Assembly (NCBI RefSeq): GCF_013410545.1
Contig: NZ_JACCFV010000001.1
Span: forward strand, 3,921,008 to 3,985,007
Origin: Pseudoclavibacter chungangensis
GTDB taxonomy: Bacteria > Actinomycetota > Actinomycetes > Actinomycetales > Microbacteriaceae
Reading direction: 5' to 3'
Length of the DNA: 64,000 nucleotides
Shown here piece by piece: positions 10,141 through 19,615 of this stretch (position 1 is the first letter of the stretch; every line of letters starts with the position of its first letter). The notes under the pieces are model-generated. The model saw nothing but the letters and a program-made list of their open reading frames with translations, was not told the origin of the DNA and did no database searches. Both the position numbers and the translations under genes were made by a program.

Positions 10141-11138
10141 CAGTAGCGCGATCCCGCGGCGGCGGGCAGGCCGTCGAGGATCGACAGGTCGTCCGCACCG
10201 AGTTCGAGCGTCGTAGCGCCGAGATTCTCGTCGAGTCGTGTGATGCGTGTCGTGCCGGGGATCGGGATGACCTCGGGCCCCCGCGCGAGGACCCACGCGA
10301 GCGCCACCTGTGCGGGGGTCGCGCCGTGGCGCTCGGCGATCTCGCGAACCGTCTCGACGAGCCGCAGATTGGTGCGTGCGGCGTCGCCGGTGAAGCGGGG
10401 GAGGTGCGCGCGGAAGTCGGAGTCGGGGAGCGTCCCGGGGTCGAGTGCGCCCGTCAGGAAGCCGCGGCCGAGGGGAGAGAACGGGACGAAGATCGCCTCG
10501 TGGGCGGCGCACCAGCCCACGAGGTCGCCAGCCGCCGCACCGTCGGAGTTCGTGCCGACCCCGAGCGCATCACGCGTCCACAGCGACAGCTCCGACTGGA
10601 TCGCGGCGACCGGGTGGATCCCGTGCGCGGTGTCGGCCTGTTCGGTCGTGACCTCACTGAGACCGATGGCGCGCACCTTGCCCGCCCGGACAGCCTCGGC
10701 GAGCGTGCCCCAGCTCTCCTCGACGGGCACCTGCGGGTCGATCCGGTGCAGGTAGTACAGGTCGATCACGTCGACGCCGAGCCGGCGGAGACTCGCGTCG
10801 ACGGCCTCGCGCAGGTGTTTCGGGCGGCCATCGCGCTCGAGCGTCGGACGCCCGTCGACGACGTGCCCGACGAGGCCGCCCTTCGTGGCGATGATCGCCT
10901 CGTCACGACGACCGCTGATCGCTCGTCCGACGAGCTCCTCGTTGGTGCCGGCGGCGTAGGCGTCGCTCGTGTCGAGGAGGGTGATGCCGCGGTCGAGGGC
11001 GGCGCGGATGACGTCGACGCCGTCGACCGAGTATGCGTCGGCGCGTGATGTGTAGGCCCACGACATGCCCATGCAGCCGAGGCCGATCGGTGCCGTGGTG
11101 CGGCCGAGTGCGGGGATGGTTCTGGTGGGGGTGCTCAT
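10140..11138 (-). CDS. Aldo/keto reductase
   Basis: A 332-residue NADPH-dependent oxidoreductase with a TIM-barrel AKR pattern. The N-terminus carries IGLGCMGMSWAY, followed by the catalytic Asp and Tyr in TLLDTSDAYAAG, the Lys in IIATKGG and the His in DLYYLHRID. The cofactor-side segment VIPIPGTTRITRLDENLGA is near the C-terminus. It most resembles the AKR13/YakC-like group of general aldehyde and ketone reductases; the substrate cannot be told. It overlaps the MerR gene upstream (ATGA) and the hydrolase downstream. Confidence 0.9.
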   Translation of the reverse strand: MSTPTRTIPALGRTTAPIGLGCMGMSWAYTSRADAYSVDGVDVIRAALDRGITLLDTSDAYAAGTNEELVGRAISGRRDEAIIATKGGLVGHVVDGRPTLERDGRPKHLREAVDASLRRLGVDVIDLYYLHRIDPQVPVEESWGTLAEAVRAGKVRAIGLSEVTTEQADTAHGIHPVAAIQSELSLWTRDALGVGTNSDGAAAGDLVGWCAAHEAIFVPFSPLGRGFLTGALDPGTLPDSDFRAHLPRFTGDAARTNLRLVETVREIAERHGATPAQVALAWVLARGPEVIPIPGTTRITRLDENLGATTLELGADDLSILDGLPAAAGSRY

Positions 11139-11752
11139 TCGTGCTCCGTTCCGTGGGTCGTTCCGAGCGTCGTGGCCCGGGGCGCTGCGTGCGCCGTCGC
11201 GTTCGTGTGGGAGGTGCCGTCGGTGATCCGGTCGCCGATCGGCTCGGAGGCCCGCTGCGCCTTTCGCTGCGCCGCGGGCACCGGCGCGCCGTCGCAGCCG
11301 AGGCCGGCGGCGATGAGTGCGCGGTAGTGGTCGATCTTCGTGTCGAGTGCGTCGACGGCGGCGTCGATCTCGTGCCTGCGCCGCTCGAGCAGTTCGCGTG
11401 TGCGTTCGAGGACGGCGATGCGCCGGCCGTGCGTGGTCGCGCCACCGTCGAGGAGGGCGACGAACTCGCGCATCGAGGAGGTCGGCATGCCGGTCGCTCG
11501 CAACGACGCGAGCAGACGGACGAGACCCTGTTCGCGGACGTCGTAGCGACGGGTGCCGTTGCTCGAACGGTGCACGCGGGGGAGCATGCCCTCGCGCTCG
11601 TACCAGCGGAGTGTGTCGATGCTCAGCCCGGAGCGCACGGCCATCTCGGCGATGCCGATAGGGGCGGTGCCGTCGGTGTCCCGGGAATCGGCGGGGGCCG
11701 GTGAACGCCGATGCGTGACGACGGCGGGGCGGCGGGCCGAAGTGATCTCCAT
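11135..11752 (-). CDS. MerR-family transcriptional regulator
   Basis: A 205-residue regulator. A 30-residue leader precedes the MerR winged HTH (GIAEMAVRSGLSIDTLRWYEREGMLPR, then RRYDVREQGLVRLLASLRATGM). A coiled-coil helix (RRIAVLERTRELLERRRHEIDAAVDALDTKI) and a polar tail follow. The start at 11752 (MEITSARR) avoids reading through the 57-bp hairpin. It is the first gene of a three-gene operon and most likely controls the aldo/keto reductase. No metal-binding cysteine cluster is visible, so an organic inducer is more likely; that is an inference. Confidence 0.9.
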   Translation of the reverse strand: MEITSARRPAVVTHRRSPAPADSRDTDGTAPIGIAEMAVRSGLSIDTLRWYEREGMLPRVHRSSNGTRRYDVREQGLVRLLASLRATGMPTSSMREFVALLDGGATTHGRRIAVLERTRELLERRRHEIDAAVDALDTKIDHYRALIAAGLGCDGAPVPAAQRKAQRASEPIGDRITDGTSHTNATAHAAPRATTLGTTHGTEHE

Positions 11753-11801
11753 GCCGGGCACGTTAGGCGCTGGAGTGCACTCGAGCGCAAGAGCCGCCCG
11801 A

Positions 11802-11858
11802 GTTCCGGGTGGTTTTCGGGGTTCCGGGTGCCCCGCAACCCCGAAAACCACCCGGAAC
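11802..11858. repeat. 57-bp hairpin element, copy 2
   Basis: A 27-nt arm / TGC loop / 27-nt arm inverted repeat matching the copy at 9592-9648. Relative to that copy one arm has C to T (TTTTCGG versus TTCTCGG) and the opposite arm has the matching G to A, so pairing is preserved. One unpaired position remains near the loop. It lies upstream of the MerR gene and downstream of the tRNA-Phe terminator. Confidence 0.85.
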
Positions 11859-11921
11859 GCTGCTGCGGACCGAGTTGGGGCGGCAGGGCCGCGGGGGTGC
11901 GAGAGTGGGGGAGAAACAAGA

Positions 11922-11949
11922 GAACCCCCGCAGTGGAGTGCGGGGGTTC
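11922..11949 (-). terminator. Intrinsic terminator after the tRNA genes
   Basis: An 11-bp GC-rich stem (GAACCCCCGCA with TGCGGGGGTTC) and 6-nt loop. On the minus strand it is followed by TCTTGTTTCT, a U-rich run. It lies directly 3' of tRNA-Phe on the minus strand. Confidence 0.8.
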
Positions 11950-11951
11950 AG

Positions 11952-12024
11952 TGGCTCCGACGGGCGTCGATCCCGTGACCTCACGATTTTCAGTCGTGCG
12001 CTCTACCAACTGAGCTACAGAGCC
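11952..12024 (-). tRNA. tRNA-Phe(GAA)
   Basis: 73 nt on the minus strand, starting GGCTCTGTAGCTCAGTTGG and ending in the acceptor strand CGGAGCC plus discriminator A. The anticodon stem is CACGA/TCGTG with loop CTGAAAA, giving anticodon GAA. The CCA end is not encoded. Confidence 0.95.
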
Positions 12025-12099
12025 GAGAGGGCGAACCCTCCGGGCGAACATGTCGCCTGAAACGGAACGCCCGCTCCGAAGAACGGGCGTTCCGACTCG

Positions 12100-12173
12100 C
12101 GACCCTGACGGGACTTGAACCCGCGACCTCCGCCGTGACAGGGCGGCACGCTAACCAACTGCGCCACAGGGCC
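12100..12173 (-). tRNA. tRNA-Asp(GTC)
   Basis: 74 nt on the minus strand, starting GGCCCTGTGGCGCAGTTGG, with anticodon stem CCGCC/GGCGG around CTGTCAC (anticodon GTC), T-arm GGGTTCAAGTCCC and discriminator G. Confidence 0.95.
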
Positions 12174-12238
12174 TTGCGTATTGAATTGCGACAGTTCACT
12201 CTACACGACCCGGCGACCGGATCGTGACCCACCAATCG

Positions 12239-12311
12239 TGACCCCAACGGGATTCGAACCCGTGTTAGCGCCGTGAAAGGGCGCCGTCCTAGGCCACTAG
12301 ACGATGGGGCC
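12239..12311 (-). tRNA. tRNA-Glu(TTC)
   Basis: 73 nt on the minus strand, starting GGCCCCATCGTCTAGTGG, with anticodon stem GCGCC/GGCGC around CTTTCAC (anticodon TTC), T-arm GGGTTCGAATCCC and discriminator A. It is first in a Glu-Asp-Phe tRNA cluster. Confidence 0.95.
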
Positions 12312-12935
<624 letters not shown>

Positions 12936-14552
12936 ATGGCGTACGCCACGAAGTCGGAGCGGCGCTCCGGGCGCAGGGGGCGCGTGCCCCTCGGGCTCGG
13001 CGCACTTGCGGCCGCGGTCCTCGTCGCCACCGGACTCGCTGCCCCGGCCTTCGCCGACGAGACGTACGCCACCTGGGAGGACGTCGTCGCCGCCCAGGGC
13101 AACGTCGACCGCGCCCAGGCGCTCATCACCGAGATCCAGAACCAGATCAGCTCCCTCGACGCGGACGTCGCCACCGCGGACGAGGCCTCGCGCGTGGCGG
13201 GCGACGCCTACGGCGACGCCATGACGGCGTCGGCCGAGAAGTCCGCCGAAGTGCAGATGCTGCAGCAGCAGGCGGACGAGGCGACGGCCACGGCCGAGGC
13301 GTCGGCCGAACAGGCCGGTCGACTCGCTGCCGCGATGGCCACTCGCAGCGGCGGCAACCCCGAGCTCACGCTCCTCAGCCAGCCGCAGAACGCCGACAAC
13401 CTGCTGTACCAGCTCGGCACGATCTCCAAGCTCTCGGCGCAGACCGACGGGATCTACCAGGAGGCCGTCACCCAGAAGAACACCGCGACGTCGCTCGGCG
13501 AGCAGGCGCAGGCCGCCCTCGACGAGCTCCAGGTGCTCGAGACCGATGCGAAGACGAAGTTCGATGCCGCACAACGCACGCAGCTGCAACTCCAGGCGCA
13601 GAAGAGCGCGGCGAACACGCAGCGAGCCGAACTCCAGGCGATGCTCGGGCCGCTCACCGAACAGCGGGACGTCACGGCCGCGGACTACCAGAACGGCCAG
13701 CGCTTCCAGCAGGAACAGCTCGAGCGCGAGAACCGCGAGCGTGCGGAGGCCGCCGCGGCGGCGCAGGAGAAGGCCTACGAGGAGGCCGTCGCCGACGCCG
13801 AGCGCGCCGGTGTCGAGCCGCCGGCCAAGCCGGACATCCAGACCGAGGCGCCGCCGGTGGTCGTGCCGGACGCCCCCCAGGTGGATTCCGACGGGACGCT
13901 CGTCGACCCCGAGACGGTGCCCGAGCCCGCCCAGTCCGAGACGCCGACACCGGCCCCGACGACCACCGAGCCGGTCGCCACGGACGCCCCCCAGCCGACC
14001 GTGGACCCGGTCCCGGCTCCCCAGCCCAAGCCCAGCATCGACCCGTTCGTACCGCCCACGAAGCCCGACATCGAGGTGGTCCCGGAGCCCACCCCCGAGC
14101 CCGAGCCGCAACCGGCAGACGGCGTCGCCGCGGGCTACGCGGGCCCCATCGACAATGCGGTCGTGACCGACGAGTACGGCATGCGCTACCACCCGATCTC
14201 CGGCGAGTACCGGATGCACTGGGGCCTCGACCTCGGCGTGAACGGCGGGACGTGCGGCGCGCCGCTCAAGGCGGTGCACGCGGGGACGGTCACGTACGCC
14301 GGCTACAACGGCGGCTACGGGAACCACATCGTGCTCGACATCGGCGGTGGCGTCACCGTGTCCTACTCGCACATCATGGAGGGCGGCATCAACGTCGTCG
14401 TCGGCCAGTGGGTGAACGCGGGCGACGTGCTCGCCTATGCGGGCACCACCGGTTCGTCGACCGGTTGCCACCTGCACTTCGAGGTCATGAACTTCGGGGA
14501 GAACATCGACCCGAAGCCCTGGCTCGCCGGTCTCGGTATCTACTACTACTGA
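12936..14552 (+). CDS. Secreted M23-family peptidoglycan peptidase with coiled-coil domain
   Basis: A 538-residue exported protein. The signal peptide ends near APAFA-DETY. Residues about 40-290 form a long Ala/Gln/Glu-rich coiled coil like those of RipA/EnvC-type cell-wall hydrolase regulators. Residues about 295-395 are a Pro/Thr/Glu linker. The C-terminus is an M23 (LytM) domain with the zinc motifs HWGLD and HLHFE, both intact, so it is predicted active against peptide cross-links of peptidoglycan. A role in septum cleavage is inferred from the coiled-coil plus LytM layout. It is convergent with ppa across a bidirectional terminator. Confidence 0.93.
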   Translation: MAYATKSERRSGRRGRVPLGLGALAAAVLVATGLAAPAFADETYATWEDVVAAQGNVDRAQALITEIQNQISSLDADVATADEASRVAGDAYGDAMTASAEKSAEVQMLQQQADEATATAEASAEQAGRLAAAMATRSGGNPELTLLSQPQNADNLLYQLGTISKLSAQTDGIYQEAVTQKNTATSLGEQAQAALDELQVLETDAKTKFDAAQRTQLQLQAQKSAANTQRAELQAMLGPLTEQRDVTAADYQNGQRFQQEQLERENRERAEAAAAAQEKAYEEAVADAERAGVEPPAKPDIQTEAPPVVVPDAPQVDSDGTLVDPETVPEPAQSETPTPAPTTTEPVATDAPQPTVDPVPAPQPKPSIDPFVPPTKPDIEVVPEPTPEPEPQPADGVAAGYAGPIDNAVVTDEYGMRYHPISGEYRMHWGLDLGVNGGTCGAPLKAVHAGTVTYAGYNGGYGNHIVLDIGGGVTVSYSHIMEGGINVVVGQWVNAGDVLAYAGTTGSSTGCHLHFEVMNFGENIDPKPWLAGLGIYYY

Positions 14553-14603
14553 CACCGGCCTCCCGGTCGCGACCGTTCTTCCCCGGTGACGGACGCGACC
14601 GAA

Positions 14604-14639
14604 CGAAGGGCGTCGCTCCTGCAGGAGCGACGCCCTTCG
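14604..14639. terminator. Bidirectional terminator between the M23 peptidase gene and ppa
   Basis: A 36-bp perfect palindrome (CGAAGGGCGTCGCTCCTG and its complement) between the two convergent stop codons. Either strand gives a strong GC-rich hairpin. Confidence 0.8.
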
Positions 14640-14662
14640 CGTGCGTTCGGACGATCGTGTCG

Positions 14663-15151
14663 CTACTCGGCGGGCACGTAGGCCGCGATCGAGGCCTCGA
14701 CGATCTTCTCGGCGTCCGCGGCCGAACCCCAGCTGTCGACCTTGACCCACTTGCCGGGCTCGAGGTCCTTGTAGTGCTCGAAGAAGTGCTTGAGCTGGTC
14801 CTTCGTCGACTGGTCGACGTCGTCGAGATCCTGGATGTGGGCCCAGCGCGGGTCCTTGTAGGGCACGCAGAGGATCTTGTCGTCGCCGCCGGCCTCGTCC
14901 GACATGTGCAGGACGCCGACGGGGCGCACCTTCAGCCCGACACCGGGGAACAGCGGGTACTCGAGCAGCACGAGTGCGTCGAGCGGGTCACCGTCGTCGG
15001 CGAGCGTGTGCTCGAAGAACCCGTAGTCGACCGGATAGACGAACGGCGTGAACAGGACGCGGTCGAGGTACACGCGACCGGTCTCGTGGTCCACCTCGTA
15101 CTTGTTCTTGCTCCCTCGCGGGATCTCGATGACGACGTCATAGGTGCCCAT
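14663..15151 (-). CDS. ppa: Inorganic pyrophosphatase
   Basis: A 162-residue family I soluble pyrophosphatase hydrolysing PPi to phosphate and pulling biosynthetic reactions forward. The start [19 protein letters not shown] is typical, and the active-site [12 protein letters not shown] and KDPRW segments are present. Length matches actinobacterial enzymes. The start at 15151 was chosen because upstream sequence has no family similarity. Confidence 0.97.
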   Translation of the reverse strand: MGTYDVVIEIPRGSKNKYEVDHETGRVYLDRVLFTPFVYPVDYGFFEHTLADDGDPLDALVLLEYPLFPGVGLKVRPVGVLHMSDEAGGDDKILCVPYKDPRWAHIQDLDDVDQSTKDQLKHFFEHYKDLEPGKWVKVDSWGSAADAEKIVEASIAAYVPAE

Positions 15152-15314
15152 TGGGACGCTCCTTGTGGTGGAAAGCCGACCCGGCGCCGACGACGGGGCG
15201 CGGGCAGCGAACGAAGCGGTCGACCCCGCACACGGCGTGAGCGACCGCGCGGGCCCTGCGACCCGCGTCATCAGGCTAATGGATGCTCTCGGGGTCCCGT
15301 GGCAGTCTGGGGAC

Positions 15315-15545
15315 ATGAACGCACACCTCTCGTCGGGCGAGGCCCGCCCCTCCCGCGCCGCTCGCGGATTCCTGCTCGTGTCCGGCACCATTCGTCTCGC
15401 GCTCCAGGCCGCGGCGGTCGTGAGCATCGTCCGTCGTCGCCCCGAGGCGATCAACGGTCCGAAGTGGCTGTGGCTGTTGATCAGCTGCATCGGCTTCGCC
15501 GGCCCGATCGCATATCTCCTCGGTGGGCGGAAGATCGGCAGGTGA
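15315..15545 (+). CDS. Small membrane protein with PLDc_N-like domain
   Basis: A 76-residue protein with two hydrophobic segments: [22 protein letters not shown], then [23 protein letters not shown]. The second matches the short PLD-nuclease N-terminal (PLDc_N) pattern of a Trp-rich segment, G-P-I-x-Y and a final GR(K). No catalytic domain follows, so it is probably a stand-alone membrane protein of unknown role. The ATG follows GGGGAC. It lies between ppa and tilS, where dacB is often found in relatives. Confidence 0.7.
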   Translation: MNAHLSSGEARPSRAARGFLLVSGTIRLALQAAAVVSIVRRRPEAINGPKWLWLLISCIGFAGPIAYLLGGRKIGR

Positions 15546-15596
15546 GCCGGATGGAGACGCGTGCTCCGGCCGCCGAAGGCCAGTAGGCTGGTGCCC

Positions 15597-16637
15597 GTGT
15601 CCGACCGTCCTCGCCTCACGCCGCCCGTCGCCGACATCCGTCGTGCCGTCCGCGGTGTCCTCAAGGGCTCGACGGCGCCGGGCGATCTCGTGCTCGTCGC
15701 ATTGAGCGGCGGCCCCGACTCCCTTGCCCTCGCCGCAGCCACCGCGTTCGAAGCGCCGCGGGCCGGACGCCGCGCGGGTGCCGTGATCATCGACCACGGA
15801 CTCCAACCGGATTCGGCGGCGGTCGCGGAGCGCGCCGCCTCGCAGGCGCGCGAACTCGGGCTCGACCCGGTCATCGTCGTGCGCGTCACCGTGACCGAGA
15901 CGGACGGCGAGGGGCCGGAGGCCGCGGCACGCACGGCCCGCTACGAGGCGATCGAGGCGACCCGCAAGGAACTCGGCGCGAGCGCCGTGCTGCTCGGTCA
16001 CACCCTCGACGACCAGGCCGAGACGGTGCTGCTCGGGCTCGCGCGCGGGTCGGGCGGGAAGAGCCTGCACGGTATGGCGATCGAAACGGGGGCGCTCCTA
16101 CGCCCGCTCCTCGGGGTCCGTCGGGCCGACACGGTGCAGGCGTGTGCCGACCAGGGACTCGAGCCGTGGATCGATCCGCACAACTCCGACCCCGCGTACA
16201 CGCGGGTCCGCGTCCGTGAGCGGGTGTTGCCGATGCTCGAGGAGGAACTCGGCCCCGGGATCTCGGAGGCACTCGCGCGCACCGCGACGACGCTCCGCGA
16301 GGACTCCGAGACGCTCGACGCCCTCGCGCTCGAGTGGGCGCACGAGGTCGTCTCGACCGACGCGGACGGGCGCATCTCGCTCGATGTCGGCGGCATCGTG
16401 ACGCAGCCGCCCGCACTTCGTCAGCGCATCTGCCGCATCGTCGCCGAGCAGGGCTTCGGCGTCTCGCTCTCGCGGCGGCACACGATGGCGGTCGCGGCGC
16501 TCGCGACGGAGTGGCGGGGCCAGGGGCCGGTCGATCTGCCGGGCATCCGCGTGGAACGTCGTCAGAACCAGATCCTGTTCGGGGCGACCGAGCCGCAGGG
16601 GAGCGCGGGCGACGCCGCGGCCGCCGACACCGAATAG
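15597..16637 (+). CDS. tilS: tRNA(Ile)-lysidine synthetase
   Basis: About 346 residues. The N-type ATP pyrophosphatase P-loop SGGPDS is at [40 protein letters not shown] and the [17 protein letters not shown] segments are the TilS core. It modifies the wobble C34 of tRNA-Ile(CAU) to lysidine so that AUA is read as Ile. The start is uncertain among GTG 15561, 15591 and 15597; the last gives [10 protein letters not shown]. It is followed 51 bp later by hpt, the usual tilS-hpt-ftsH order, here interrupted on the opposite strand. Confidence 0.93.
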   Translation: MSDRPRLTPPVADIRRAVRGVLKGSTAPGDLVLVALSGGPDSLALAAATAFEAPRAGRRAGAVIIDHGLQPDSAAVAERAASQARELGLDPVIVVRVTVTETDGEGPEAAARTARYEAIEATRKELGASAVLLGHTLDDQAETVLLGLARGSGGKSLHGMAIETGALLRPLLGVRRADTVQACADQGLEPWIDPHNSDPAYTRVRVRERVLPMLEEELGPGISEALARTATTLREDSETLDALALEWAHEVVSTDADGRISLDVGGIVTQPPALRQRICRIVAEQGFGVSLSRRHTMAVAALATEWRGQGPVDLPGIRVERRQNQILFGATEPQGSAGDAAAADTE

Positions 16638-16688
16638 CCGAGAACGCAACACCAACCCGAACCCCCCCCCAGGGAAGGAACCCGCTTC

Positions 16689-17291
16689 GTGCGAGCCGAG
16701 GACATCGCGAACGACATCCGAGAGGTACTGCTGCCCGAGGAGCGGATCCGGCAGCGCATCGCCGAGCTGGCACGCGAGATCGAGCAGGACTACGGCGACG
16801 ACGAGCCGCTGCTCGTGGGTGTGCTGAAGGGCGCCGTCATGGTCGTGTCGGACCTCGCGCGGGAGCTCCGGATCCCCGTCACGATGGACTGGATGGCCGT
16901 GTCCTCGTACGGTTCGGGCACCGAGTCGACGGGTGTCGTGCGCATCCTCAAGGACCTCGACACCGATCTGTCGGGCCGGCGGGTGCTCATCGTCGAGGAC
17001 ATCATCGACTCGGGTCTCACCCTCTCGTGGTTGAAGGCGAATCTCGAGTCGCGTGGCCCGGCGTCGGTCGAGATCTGTGCGCTGCTGCGCAAACCCGAGC
17101 GGCTCGTGAGCGACGTGCCCGTCCGCTACGTCGGGTTCGACGTGCCGAACGAGTTCGTCATCGGCTACGGGCTCGACTACGACGAGAAGTACCGCCACCT
17201 GCGTGACATCGCGGTGATGCAGCCGCACGCCTACGGTGCGTCCTGCCACTGCGGCTCGGCGGACGACGCGGCGACGCCCGCGACACACTGA
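16689..17291 (+). CDS. hpt: Hypoxanthine phosphoribosyltransferase
   Basis: A 200-residue purine-salvage enzyme making IMP or GMP from hypoxanthine or guanine and PRPP. The PRPP-binding loop is VLIVEDIIDSGLTL. Other family blocks are GVLKGAVMVVSDLAR and YGSGTESTGVVRILKDL, with GFDVPNEFVIGYGLDYDEKYR near the end. The GTG start (16689) is preceded by AAGGAA. The C-terminal 18 residues (two Cys in ASCHCGS and an Asp/Ala/Thr tail) extend beyond most homologues. Confidence 0.95.
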   Translation: MRAEDIANDIREVLLPEERIRQRIAELAREIEQDYGDDEPLLVGVLKGAVMVVSDLARELRIPVTMDWMAVSSYGSGTESTGVVRILKDLDTDLSGRRVLIVEDIIDSGLTLSWLKANLESRGPASVEICALLRKPERLVSDVPVRYVGFDVPNEFVIGYGLDYDEKYRHLRDIAVMQPHAYGASCHCGSADDAATPATH

Positions 17292-17471
17292 CCTCCGTTT
17301 CCGTGCAGGCCGACTCACGATGATCGGGTCGGGTACGCCGGGGCGTGCTCCGTGCGTGGTCGGTGTGCGCGTGCGCGTTCGGTGAGCGCCGAGGTGGGCT
17401 CCGGTAGCGTCGATCGCGTCGGTCACGCGCCGGCGTGGACCGTCCCCTGCACGACATCCCGGAGACATCGC

Positions 17472-17687
17472 ATGAAGACCAGTACCCGAGTGCTCGCCGT
17501 GACCGCCATCGCCCTCAGCGGATTCGCTCTCGCCGGTTGCGGTGGCGAGTCGGACGACGAGCCCGAGAACTCCTCGAACGTCCAGTGGTCGAACAGCAAC
17601 CAGGAGGGTGACGACCAGCAGGGGGACGACGAGGGCGACGACGATCAGGGCGACGACGGCCAGGACGACGACGGGCAGGACGACTGA
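17472..17687 (+). CDS. Small Asp/Gly-rich putative lipoprotein
   Basis: 71 residues with a lipoprotein signal peptide (MKTSTRVLAV start, lipobox LAGC) and a mature part that is almost entirely Asp, Gly, Gln, Glu and Asn (repeated GDD/QDD units). I do not recognise a family. An anionic, perhaps cation-binding, surface tether is possible, but nothing more can be claimed. The stop codon lies inside a 65-bp tandem duplication. Confidence 0.65.
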   Translation: MKTSTRVLAVTAIALSGFALAGCGGESDDEPENSSNVQWSNSNQEGDDQQGDDEGDDDQGDDGQDDDGQDD

Positions 17688-17809
17688 TCACGTGGGTCGA
17701 CGGGGCCATCGGACCCCTGGCCGCCTGACGCGAGTACGGCGCGGACGACTGATCACGTGGGTCGACGGGGCCGCGGTCGGACCCGCGACCGCCTGACGCG
17801 AGAACGGCC
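17678..17809. repeat. 65-bp imperfect tandem duplication across the lipoprotein stop codon
   Basis: The word GGACGACTGATCACGTGGGT begins at 17678 and again at 17743. Both copies continue CGACGGGGCC and end in CCGCCTGACGCGAG. The first copy carries the stop codon of the Asp-rich lipoprotein; the second lies in the intergenic space before the convergent RNB gene. Confidence 0.85.
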
Positions 17810-17817
17810 CCGACGAC

Positions 17818-19464
17818 TCAGTCGGTGACCGCCTCGAAACGGACCGTCCGCGTGGACGCGTCGGCCGTCACGAGACGAGCGCGAACGCGGGAACCCGAGG
17901 CGGGTTCGCCGCCGCACGCGGCGATGACGGGTGGATCGAGCACGAAGATCTCGGCGTCGTGCTTCTCCGTGGCGGGCCGGAGCACGGCCGCATCGAACAC
18001 GTCGCCCACGTGTGGTGCCAGCACGACGGCCTCGGCCTCGTCGAGGCAGGCCGCCTCGACCGCATTGGCGAGGCGTGACGACTCGGTCATCCTCGCGGGG
18101 ATCTCCGGGAGGGCCGCCACGAGCCCGGGCTCGGGTTCGATGTGCGCCTGTGCGGCGAGACAGAGTTCGATGGCGTAGCGGTCCGCGAGCCGTCGGAGGG
18201 GTGCGGTCGCGTGCGCGTACTCCGTCGCGACGCCGGCGTGCCAGCGTGCCGTCGGATCGGGGAGCGTGTGGAACCGGCGGCTCGCCGCGCTACCGGAGCC
18301 GTTCGTCGCGCTGCCGGAGCCGTTCGTCGCGCTGCCGGAGCCGTTCGTCGCGCTGCCGGAGCCGTTCGCCGCGCTGCCGGAGCCGTTGGTCGTGCTGCCC
18401 GGTTCGTCGGCCGCGCCGTGCGGTGGGTTCGCCGGTGTGTCCGGGGCGTCCGCCGGTATGCCCTGGGAGCCCGTCGGGCCGTCGTCGTCCCTGACGTCGC
18501 GCGCGTCGAAGGCGAGGTAGCCGGATCCGCGGAGCAGCTTGGTGGCCGCCGACATGAGCGCGAGCGTGCGCACGTCGGCGTCGTCGAGCGACGCCAGGAA
18601 AGCGCCCGGCGACACGTTCGGCGGCCAGCTCAGCCCGAGCGCTGCCGCGGCCGCGCGGAATGCGGCGTCGGCCTTGGCATCCGCCGCCGGAAGGGTGCGG
18701 AGGATGCCGATGCGGGCCTCGATCATGATCGACGCCGCGGCCTGCCCGGTCACGAGCGAGCACTCGGCGTTCCACGCGTCGACGACCGTGCGGGGCTCGA
18801 GTCGGAGCTGCCAGCCCGATCCGTCGTTCGTGAGGTCCTGTGCCGGCAGGCGCAGCTCGACGGCGCCGCGCTCGATCGCGAGCCGCTGCCGGGCCGCCCC
18901 GAACGCGGGGAGCGCCGCGATCGCGGCCGGTACCTCGCTGCCCTCGTCGAACGCCCGCTGGACGTGCTCGTACTCGAGCTGCGCGCGCGAACGCACGACC
19001 GCGCGCTCGACCGTGCGCCGCCGGACGACGCCGTGTTCGTCCGTCTCGATCGTCCACAGCGCGCAGGGACGGTCCTGCTCGGGCAACAGGCTCGCCGCGC
19101 CCTCGGAGAGCGAGCGCGGGTGCAGTGGCACGCTCCCGTCCGGGACGTAGACGGTCTGGCCGCGCCGCCTCGCCTCGAGGTCGAGCGCCGAATCCGGTAC
19201 GACGAACGCGCCGACGTCGGCGATCGCGTAGTGGAGAAGGAAGCCGTCCGATGTGCGCTCGAGGTGCACGGCCTGATCGAGGTCGCGGGATCCGGGCGGG
19301 TCGATCGTCACGAACGGGATGTCGCGCGCGTCGCGTCGGTCGGCGGCGAACCGGTCCGTCGCCTCGGCGGCCTCGCGCTCGACCTCCGCCGGGAACGCAT
19401 CAGGGAGTTCGAACTCACGGCGTACCCCGTCGAACTGCAGGCCCTCGGCGTTGACTCCTCGCAC
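17818..19464 (-). CDS. RNB-domain (RNase II/R-like) ribonuclease
   Basis: A 548-residue protein of the actinobacterial short RNB family. The N-terminal region leads into the catalytic FVTIDPPGSRDLDQAVHLE, where the three leading acidic metal ligands are present and the fourth position is Gln, as I recall for this actinobacterial branch. VYVPDGSVPLHPRSLSEG and the later WHAGVATEYAHATAPLRRLADRY are further RNB blocks. Predicted role: 3' to 5' RNA degradation. A low-complexity insert of about 60 residues, including five NGSGSA-type units, interrupts the domain between GYLAFDARD and FHTLPDP. GTG start at 19464. Confidence 0.88.
   Translation of the reverse strand: MRGVNAEGLQFDGVRREFELPDAFPAEVEREAAEATDRFAADRRDARDIPFVTIDPPGSRDLDQAVHLERTSDGFLLHYAIADVGAFVVPDSALDLEARRRGQTVYVPDGSVPLHPRSLSEGAASLLPEQDRPCALWTIETDEHGVVRRRTVERAVVRSRAQLEYEHVQRAFDEGSEVPAAIAALPAFGAARQRLAIERGAVELRLPAQDLTNDGSGWQLRLEPRTVVDAWNAECSLVTGQAAASIMIEARIGILRTLPAADAKADAAFRAAAAALGLSWPPNVSPGAFLASLDDADVRTLALMSAATKLLRGSGYLAFDARDVRDDDGPTGSQGIPADAPDTPANPPHGAADEPGSTTNGSGSAANGSGSATNGSGSATNGSGSATNGSGSAASRRFHTLPDPTARWHAGVATEYAHATAPLRRLADRYAIELCLAAQAHIEPEPGLVAALPEIPARMTESSRLANAVEAACLDEAEAVVLAPHVGDVFDAAVLRPATEKHDAEIFVLDPPVIAACGGEPASGSRVRARLVTADASTRTVRFEAVTD
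18293..18397. repeat. Coding 21-bp minisatellite inside the RNB gene
   Basis: Five tandem copies of a 21-bp unit (CCGGAGCCGTTCGTCGCGCT plus G on the plus strand), the last two slightly diverged. On the gene strand each unit encodes seven residues (NGSGSAT or variants). Because the unit is a multiple of three, copy-number change would lengthen or shorten a linker without a frameshift. Confidence 0.92.
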
Positions 19465-19615
19465 CCGCTCACCCTAGCCCGCCGAGTCCGCGCCGACAGC
19501 GAACACGCGTCTGCGCAGGGAGGGGCTCCGGTACGCTCGACCCGACCACACGCGCGCGTGCCGGCGCAGCGGTTTCGACCCACCGGAAGGCTTCGAGTTC
19601 GCGACTCGCTCGTCC

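Noticed and set aside
11952-12311. tRNA cluster as integration site of a mobile island
   Set aside because: No integrase, attachment-site duplication or tRNA 3' fragment was seen nearby. The mobile region is 28 kb away.
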